NCBI GenBank assembly: GCA_945881915.1
Contig: CAMCVW010000027.1
Coordinates: forward strand, 1-46,265
Length of the DNA: 46,265 bases
Source: Thermoflexus hugenholtzii JAD2
GTDB taxonomy: Bacteria > Chloroflexota > Chloroflexia > Chloroflexales > Roseiflexaceae
Reading direction: 5' to 3'
The translations under genes and the position numbers were made by a program. Shown here one piece after another: positions 42,196 to 46,265 of this stretch. Numbering within the stretch: the stretch's first letter is position 1; each line of letters begins with the position of its first letter. Below the pieces are notes generated by a model, which saw nothing but the letters and a program-made list of their open reading frames with translations, made no database searches and had not been told where the DNA came from.

Positions 42196-42867
42196 ATGGG
42201 ATTGTTCATCACATTTGAAGGCAGTGAAGGGTGCGGTAAAAGCACTCAGTCGCGCCTCCTCCATGAGCATTTACGAGCCGCCGGGTATAACACCATCCAT
42301 GTCCGTGAGCCAGGTGGGACACCGATCGGTGACCAGATCCGGGCAGTAGTTCTCGGGATGAACAATACCGAAATGGACCCCACCGCAGAGTCTTTGCTTT
42401 TTTCTGCCTCGCGCGCGCAGCTGGTAAACCAGATTATTCGCCCACAGTTGGCTGCAGACGGCATCGTGATTTGTGATCGGTATGCAGATTCCACCTACGC
42501 ATATCAGGGATACGGACTTGGTCGCAACCTGGCAGATTTACGCACGGTGACAGCAATTGCAACAGGCGGATTGGCACCCGATGTTACCATCTGGTTGCGT
42601 ATCGATCCGGCAATCGGGTTACAACGCAAACAAACGGCTGCTGGCGAACTCGAATGGAATCGTCTCGATGCGCATGAACTCAGCTTCCATCAACGGGTGG
42701 CAGAAGGGTACCAAGACTTGGCTACCGCAGAACCACACAGATGGGTCAACTGCGACGCAGGATTATCCATTGCCGTATTGGCGACACATATTCGTACCAC
42801 TCTGGCGCCTCACCTAGACAAGGTGCCGCGTCGTGCTATACCGGTCAATGAAAGGACCACCCTATGA
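42196..42867 (+). CDS. tmk: Thymidylate kinase
   Basis: Tmk (EC 2.7.4.9) phosphorylates dTMP to dTDP. The 223-residue protein shows the P-loop FEGSEGCGKSTQSRLL (about residues 7-22), the REPGGTPIGDQIR motif (38-50), ESLLFSASRAQLVNQIIRP (about 64-82) with the conserved R/Q contacts, and the DRYADSTYAYQGYG substrate motif (about 94-107). LDAHELSFHQRVAEGYQDLA is the usual lid and helix. AAAAAAGGGTATT precedes the ATG. It overlaps the next gene (c-di-AMP receptor) by four bases. This order is conserved in several Firmicutes and Chloroflexota. Confidence 0.96.
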   Translation: MGLFITFEGSEGCGKSTQSRLLHEHLRAAGYNTIHVREPGGTPIGDQIRAVVLGMNNTEMDPTAESLLFSASRAQLVNQIIRPQLAADGIVICDRYADSTYAYQGYGLGRNLADLRTVTAIATGGLAPDVTIWLRIDPAIGLQRKQTAAGELEWNRLDAHELSFHQRVAEGYQDLATAEPHRWVNCDAGLSIAVLATHIRTTLAPHLDKVPRRAIPVNERTTL

Positions 42868-43199
42868 AGCTCATGATTGCTGTAGTCCAACGACAAGATG
42901 CTGGCGATCTCGTAGATGCGTTGACCGCTCGCAGCCACCGTGTGACACGCATCAGCAGTGAAGGTGGGTTCCTCCGTGAGGGTAACATCACCCTGTTGAT
43001 TGCGGTCGAAGAAGAACAGATCGAAGCAGTAATGCAGCTCATTCATACGCATTGCAATATGCGTATTCGGTATATTTCTCCGTTGCCACCGGTCGCTGAA
43101 TCCGGTGAATTCTACCCACCGACACCCGTCGAAGTCCAGGTTGGGGGAGCGACGGTTTTTGTGCTCAACGCAGAATCCGTCACGCGCGTCCTGAGTTAG
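42864..43199 (+). CDS. Cyclic-di-AMP receptor, DarA/PstA family
   Basis: A 111-residue PII-like signal protein (DUF970). In Firmicutes it binds c-di-AMP. Sequence marks are MKLMIAVVQRQDAGDLVDALTARSHRVTRISSEGGFLREGNITLLIAVEEEQIEAVMQLIHTHC (residues 1-63), where the T-loop-type SEGGFLREGN (about 30-39) and DAGDL form the nucleotide pocket, and GGATVFVLNAESVTRV at the C-terminus. It follows tmk with a four-base overlap, and AAAGGACC lies before its ATG. No diadenylate cyclase is in the window. It suggests that c-di-AMP signalling occurs in this organism. Confidence 0.93.
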   Translation: MKLMIAVVQRQDAGDLVDALTARSHRVTRISSEGGFLREGNITLLIAVEEEQIEAVMQLIHTHCNMRIRYISPLPPVAESGEFYPPTPVEVQVGGATVFVLNAESVTRVLS

Positions 43200-43251
43200 C
43201 ATGTTTCGTTTGTACACAGTACGTTCAATTGTGAAGTGAGGGGGTTGAATC

Positions 43252-43755
43252 GTGGATATAGGTGGAACACTCGGAGTGCTCGGTCCCGTTTTTGACTTGC
43301 TCAAGTGGGTATTTGCGGGATATATCGTATTGCTCTGGATGGCGAGCGTCATTTGGACATACCGCGATATCCATGCACGCACCGAAGAAACGCTGCTGCA
43401 GGTCCTCGGCGTGTCTCTTGCACTCTTGATTCCCTTCGCAGGGCTCGGCATCTATTCCCTCCTGCGTCCACGCCAGACTATCGCGGATCGCTACGAGCGT
43501 TCACTCGAAGAAGAATATCTGCGTCACGACATTGAGGAGCAATTTGTATGCCCCCAGTGCCAACGCGGGATTGACCACGAATACATCCTCTGTCCGCATT
43601 GTCACACTGGTCTGCGTCGCCGTTGTATCGCATGCGATCGCGTCATTGACCTGACGTGGGCGATTTGCCCATTCTGCGGTGACGATGGCTCCGGCATGGT
43701 TGGTCGCACCACGAACGTCCGCCTGCCCCAAGTGAGCAGATCGGACCACGCATGA
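43252..43755 (+). CDS. Membrane protein with C-terminal double zinc ribbon
   Basis: A 167-residue protein starting at GTG with gaggggg upstream. Two hydrophobic helices lie near residues 12-35 and 48-70 (LLKWVFAGYIVLLWMASVIWTY, VLGVSLALLIPFAGLGIYSLL). After a charged stretch come two CxxC-type zinc ribbons: CPQC...CPHC (about 100-121) and CIAC...CPFC (about 127-144). It therefore looks like a membrane-bound zinc-ribbon protein with the ribbons in the cytoplasm. The function is unknown; similar proteins sit near tmk in related genomes. Its stop overlaps the start of the thioredoxin-fold lipoprotein by four bases. Confidence 0.75.
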   Translation: MDIGGTLGVLGPVFDLLKWVFAGYIVLLWMASVIWTYRDIHARTEETLLQVLGVSLALLIPFAGLGIYSLLRPRQTIADRYERSLEEEYLRHDIEEQFVCPQCQRGIDHEYILCPHCHTGLRRRCIACDRVIDLTWAICPFCGDDGSGMVGRTTNVRLPQVSRSDHA

Positions 43756-44411
43756 ACCGCTTGGCTTTATGGTGCATCGGTATATCGTTCGTCGCCTCGA
43801 GCTGTGGGCTCACACCTACAGCAACGCAGCCGGTGGACTTGAACGGCACGGTATCGCTTCTCTCGGAGCGTTCGCCAAATCCGCGTGCCTTTGGTGACCC
43901 GAAGGCACCCATAGTGATGCGTGAATTCAGCGACTTTCAGTGACCGTACTGTGAACAATACGTCCGTGAGACGTACCCTCAACTGATGAAGGACTATGTC
44001 GACACCGGTAAAGTCTACCTTGAATTGTATGACTACCCGCTGATGTCTATCCACCCTGGCGCGTTGATGGCAGCCCAAGCAGCCAATTGCACTGCAGAAC
44101 AGGGTGCCTATGCCGAAATGCGTGGTCGTCTGTTCACGGGCTCGCGCGACCAAGCCTGGCGCGATGGGTCAATGGATGACCTTACGTTGTTTGGCGATTA
44201 CGCCAGCGATATCGGCATCGATCGCGCTCAATTTGAGAGCTGTGTGACGACCAACCGGCATCTCCCACAGATCAAAGCGGACATCGCTTTTGCCGAGCAA
44301 AACGGAATCCGTAGCACCCCGACGTTCATCATCCGCGACCGGCTATACGCCGGCGCACAACCGTACGCGGTCTTCAAGCAAATTCTCGATACCATGTTGG
44401 ATCCGCCGTAG
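43752..44411 (+). CDS. DsbA-like thioredoxin-fold lipoprotein, candidate selenoprotein (in-frame TGA)
   Basis: Read through one TGA, this frame codes for 219 residues. The first 18 give a lipoprotein-type signal with FVASSC (Cys18). A linker follows, then the fold of the DsbA/BdbD family: APIVMREFSDFQ, the active site with TGA as codon 64 followed by PYC (Cys67), a helix EQYVRETYPQLMKDYV, YLELYDYPLMSIHPGALMAAQAANC, an inserted helical part, and IRSTPTFIIRDRLY with cis-Pro190. Relatives have FSDFQCPYC, so TGA replaces the first active-site cysteine alone. Codons on both sides show no other lesion. A hairpin (43959-43975) starts 15 bases after the TGA with a five-base loop C-G-T-G-A. I infer UPYC, a selenocysteine redox site. 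A nonsense mutation is the alternative. The start overlaps the zinc-ribbon gene by four bases. Confidence 0.7.
43959..43975 (+). promoter_or_regulatory. SECIS-like hairpin downstream of the TGA codon
   Basis: TACGTC (43959-43964) and GACGTA (43970-43975) form a 6-bp stem with loop CGTGA. The loop begins 21 bases after the TGA and has G at its second position. Bacterial SECIS elements are described as hairpins right behind the UGA with a G within the first bases of the loop at about 16-37 bases distance, so spacing and loop fit. The stem is short, so the match is suggestive. Confidence 0.5.
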
Positions 44412-44429
44412 GCTGGTCATTATGTAGAT

Positions 44430-44463
44430 ACCCGGGGTTGCCTGTGGCAACCCCGGGTTTTTT
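44430..44463 (+). terminator. Terminator of the tmk-lipoprotein gene series
   Basis: A perfect 13-bp stem (acccggggttgcc at 44430-44442 with 44446-44458), loop tgt, then a run of Ts to 44463. It lies 19 bp after the lipoprotein stop, showing that the TGA-containing gene is still within a normal transcription unit. Confidence 0.92.
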
Positions 44464-44523
44464 GTACTGCTTCTGGTAATGCAGTAGTAATGCCACGACC
44501 TTATGGTATTCCTAGGAGGTAGC

Positions 44524-45054
44524 ATGATGCATACGAAAAAATCGCTTCGACTCGCTGAATTCGATTACTCGAGCCCTGGGTATTACTTCGTGACGACCAC
44601 CGTCAGGAATTTCAGACGCGTATTTGGACGCACCGTCGATGAACTGATGATCCACAACGAAAGAGGGCTCATAGCCGTCGATTGTTGGGAGCACATTCCC
44701 TACAGTTACCCGGGTCTGGTCTTGCATACGTATGTCGTGATGCCGAATCACGTGCATGGAATTATCGAAATAACTGTCAATGCACCACGCGTGCGAACAT
44801 CATCCAAGCAAGACGGGACTGATGAATACAGACCGTCAGATTATCTCTTGAGTCAAGCGATGGGGTCATTCAAAGCTGCAGTAACGCACCGAATGGACGA
44901 AGGTCTCAAACGCACAGAAGAAAGTTTTTGGTATCCCGGATTCATGGACCGCATTATTCGCAATCAGTTCGAATACGACCAGAGGACGCAATACATACTC
45001 AATAATCCAAGACGATGGCACGAGCGCGAAGAACGTCGCCGCAAAAATCGCTGA
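44524..45054 (+). CDS. REP-associated tyrosine transposase (RAYT, TnpA_REP)
   Basis: A 176-residue Y1-type HUH transposase domesticated to act on REP hairpins. AGGAGGTAGC before two ATGs at 44524/44527 sets the start. The family pattern is clear: RLAEFDYSSPGYYFVTTTVRNFRRVFG (residues 8-34) as the opening strand pair, then LHTYVVMPNHVHGIIEI (about 68-84) with the metal-binding HxH, SQAMGSFKAAVTHRM, with basic and aromatic residues, and the C-terminal FWYPGFMDRIIRNQFEYDQRTQYILNNPRRW. It is a complete gene. The tandem REP-like array at 45082-45317 starts 28 bp past its stop, as is usual for RAYTs. Confidence 0.9.
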   Translation: MMHTKKSLRLAEFDYSSPGYYFVTTTVRNFRRVFGRTVDELMIHNERGLIAVDCWEHIPYSYPGLVLHTYVVMPNHVHGIIEITVNAPRVRTSSKQDGTDEYRPSDYLLSQAMGSFKAAVTHRMDEGLKRTEESFWYPGFMDRIIRNQFEYDQRTQYILNNPRRWHEREERRRKNR

Positions 45055-45081
45055 TTCCCCACCATGGCGTGCATATTGCCT

Positions 45082-45317
45082 GTCGCCACCATGGCGGCGA
45101 CTACCCACCCGTACGCCGGGGGCCACATCCATCCTCGTCGCCACCATGGCGGCGACCTACCCACCCGTACGCCGGGGGCCACATCCATCCCCGTCGCCAC
45201 CATGGCGGCGACCTACCCACCCGCACGCCGGGGGGCCACATCCATCCCCGTCGCCACCATGGCGGCGACTACCCACCCGCACGCCGGGGGCATGCTCCCG
45301 GTCTTGCATGGCGGCGA
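45082..45317. repeat. REP-like palindromic tandem array next to the RAYT gene
   Basis: Four units of 55, 56 and 57 bp spacing begin at 45082, 45137, 45193 and 45250, with a degenerate fifth palindrome at about 45306. Each unit starts with a 20-bp near-perfect palindrome (gtcgccaccatggcggcgac, one mismatched pair) and continues with a GC-rich stretch containing cacccgtacgccggggg. The array is noncoding: translations give low-complexity peptides in several frames. It ends at the stop codon of ruvX. The arms would form hairpins in single-stranded DNA, the substrate expected for a RAYT. Confidence 0.88.
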
Positions 45318-45318
45318 C

Positions 45319-45771
45319 CTACGAATCGACCCGATACGTTTGTTGAATGCGCCGCGCATTCAGGACATCCTGCAATATTATAGACGCAGCTACTTCATCG
45401 ATTTTGGCTTTGCGTTGATCAGCCCGCAGTCCTGCCTCCATCATGATGCGTTCGGCTTCGGCAGACGTATAGCGCTCATCGCAGGTACTCAACGGCTGTG
45501 TGACGAGTGGTGTCAATGCAGCTATAAATTCCCGAATCCGCGCAGCTTGCGGACCCTCGTTGCCATTGAGAGACAACGGCAGGCCAATGACAATCTCGAC
45601 GACGTACTCCATGGCCATGATTTTTGCCAGCTTTTGGACAAATACATGGAACGGTTGCGCGTGCAACGTTGTGTAGGCGGTGGCTACCGTCTGGGATTCA
45701 TCACTGAGCGCAACACCGATTCGTTTTTCGCCTACATCGAGTGCCATTATCCGACCATTCGGTGAGGACAT
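45319..45771 (-). CDS. ruvX: RuvX/YqgF-type Holliday junction resolvase-like protein
   Basis: A 150-residue RNase H-fold protein, implicated in 16S rRNA 5' processing in E. coli. The start at 45771 follows AAGGGGGCTCTT; upstream in-frame starts overlap the terminator of the neighbour. The fold shows IMALDVGEKRIGVALSDE (residues 8-25) with the first catalytic Asp, VVEIVIGLPLSLNGNEGPQAARIREF (about 56-82) with GLPLSxNG, DERYTSAEAERIMMEAG (about 98-114) with the DERxTS/T motif, and KIDEVAASIILQDVL with the final Asp (about 127). It lies downstream of alaS on the same strand, a conserved order. Its 3' end borders the REP array. Confidence 0.95.
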   Translation of the reverse strand: MSSPNGRIMALDVGEKRIGVALSDESQTVATAYTTLHAQPFHVFVQKLAKIMAMEYVVEIVIGLPLSLNGNEGPQAARIREFIAALTPLVTQPLSTCDERYTSAEAERIMMEAGLRADQRKAKIDEVAASIILQDVLNARRIQQTYRVDS

Positions 45772-45787
45772 AAGAGCCCCCTTCATC

Positions 45788-45820
45788 AAAAAAAGACGCT
45801 CGAGGTGCCCCTCGAGCGTC
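45788..45820 (-). terminator. Terminator of alaS
   Basis: Arms gacgctcgagg (45795-45805) and cctcgagcgtc (45810-45820) are perfectly complementary with a 4-base loop. On the minus strand the stem is followed by seven Ts. It lies 14 bp past the alaS stop and 17 bp before the ruvX start. Confidence 0.92.
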
Positions 45821-45834
45821 ATGACCGCAATCAT

Positions 45835-46265
45835 TTATGCCAAATCCAGCAGCTGCCTGGCTTTTACCAGCACCGCATCGATAGTGGCGATGTCTTTGCT
45901 GCCCGCCTGCGCCACATCGGGGCGGCCACCGCCGTTGCCACCCATGACCGGGGCGAGTTCCTTGACGAGATTCCCGGCGTGCTTGCCAGTGACCCCTTTG
46001 CCCACCATCACCAGCAATGAAGCCTTGTCGGCAACAACACTGGTTAACACGACGACCGCAGCCGGTTGTTTATTGACGAGTTGCTCAGCCAATTCACGCA
46101 GCTGGGCACCCTCATTGCCATCCGCACGGCTGAGTACATAGGTCACACCGTATTTGACAGTCGCAGCGCTGAGCAAATCATCTGCTTGGCTGCCGGTAGC
46201 GGCTGCGTTGAGCGAATCGAGCGCTTTTTGAGTCGATTTGAGGTCGGTCAGCACTGACTCGATAC
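45835..46265 (-). CDS. alaS: Alanyl-tRNA synthetase, C-terminal part (5' end outside window)
   Basis: Only the last 142 codons are in the window; the frame is open to the window edge. The sequence is the C-terminal DHHA1 domain of AlaRS (EC 6.1.1.7), with the typical ending ELAPVMGGNGGGRPDVAQAGSKD (about 45 residues from the end) including the GGG-RP-AQAG signature, and a last helix ATIDAVLVKARQLL. In AlaRS this domain supports dimerisation and tRNA binding. No catalytic or editing domain is visible in the window. A strong terminator follows its stop and separates it from ruvX. Confidence 0.95.
   Translation of the reverse strand, partial: IESVLTDLKSTQKALDSLNAAATGSQADDLLSAATVKYGVTYVLSRADGNEGAQLRELAEQLVNKQPAAVVVLTSVVADKASLLVMVGKGVTGKHAGNLVKELAPVMGGNGGGRPDVAQAGSKDIATIDAVLVKARQLLDLA

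Noticed and set aside
43986-44411. A separate gene starting at ATG 43986, downstream of the TGA.
   Set aside because: It would lack the signal peptide, the first strand and the active site, and has no ribosome site; the frame is continuous with 43752-43943.
45082-45317. CRISPR array.
   Set aside because: The units are contiguous 55-57 bp tandem repeats with nearly identical sequence throughout; there are no unique spacers and no cas genes.
45064-45765. Long plus-strand frame across the REP-like array and ruvX.
   Set aside because: The first part is a translation of tandem palindromic repeats and the rest is antisense to ruvX, which has strong family motifs.

Overview
The window is a gene-dense, roughly 57% GC stretch of a bacterial chromosome, most probably from the Chloroflexota. 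This is inferred from gene content: secreted proteins with long Thr/Pro linkers, the order R3H-domain ATPase - tmk - cyclic-di-AMP receptor - zinc-ribbon protein, a stand-alone NrtR/NAD operon, and short heptamer repeats between genes. No rRNA or other taxonomic marker is present, so the assignment is tentative.

Layout. 1-5.4 kb: a minus-strand run with a histidine-phosphatase-like protein that lacks its catalytic residues, two DUF4230 membrane proteins, Hsp20, a MOSC protein, and a MarR regulator divergent from a small protein. 5.5-6.7 kb: a tandem duplication of a small membrane protein, one copy decayed, around an AT-rich island. 7.1-11.4 kb: an apparent operon (HbpS-like, PaiB-like, GNAT, MFS), then a LysE exporter and another GNAT. 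11.5-13.2 kb: an unknown gene behind a strong promoter and a terminator-like leader hairpin, then a secreted DUF1996 protein. 13.5-20.1 kb: nadE-nrtR-pncA-pncB (NAD synthesis and salvage) followed by a UvrD/PcrA-type helicase. 20.1-24.6 kb: gene-poor, decaying DNA (an AlgX/AlgJ-like pseudogene, a possible permease relic), a Gfo/Idh/MocA oxidoreductase, tRNA-Thr(UGU) and a membrane protein with a lipoyl-like domain. 24.7-28.2 kb: a large secreted subtilase. 28.6-36.9 kb: GNATs, RidA, an amidohydrolase, YqhA, a decayed metallo-beta-lactamase-fold gene, a DmpA-type peptidase, a DMT transporter, trpD and an HNH endonuclease. 37.0-46.3 kb: a housekeeping block of Mn-type superoxide dismutase, pdxS/pdxT (vitamin B6), an R3H ATPase, tmk, a c-di-AMP receptor, a zinc-ribbon protein, a thioredoxin-fold lipoprotein, a RAYT transposase with an adjacent REP-like array, ruvX and the 3' end of alaS.

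The strongest unusual signal is at 43752-44411. A DsbA-like lipoprotein is interrupted by one in-frame TGA exactly where the first cysteine of the CPYC active site belongs. The second cysteine and the rest of the protein are intact, and a small hairpin with G in its loop follows at the spacing expected of a bacterial SECIS. It is best read as a candidate selenoprotein. Other notable items are the attenuator-like leader at 12031-12156, the RAYT/REP pair, the dead histidine phosphatase, and several genes caught in the act of decaying.
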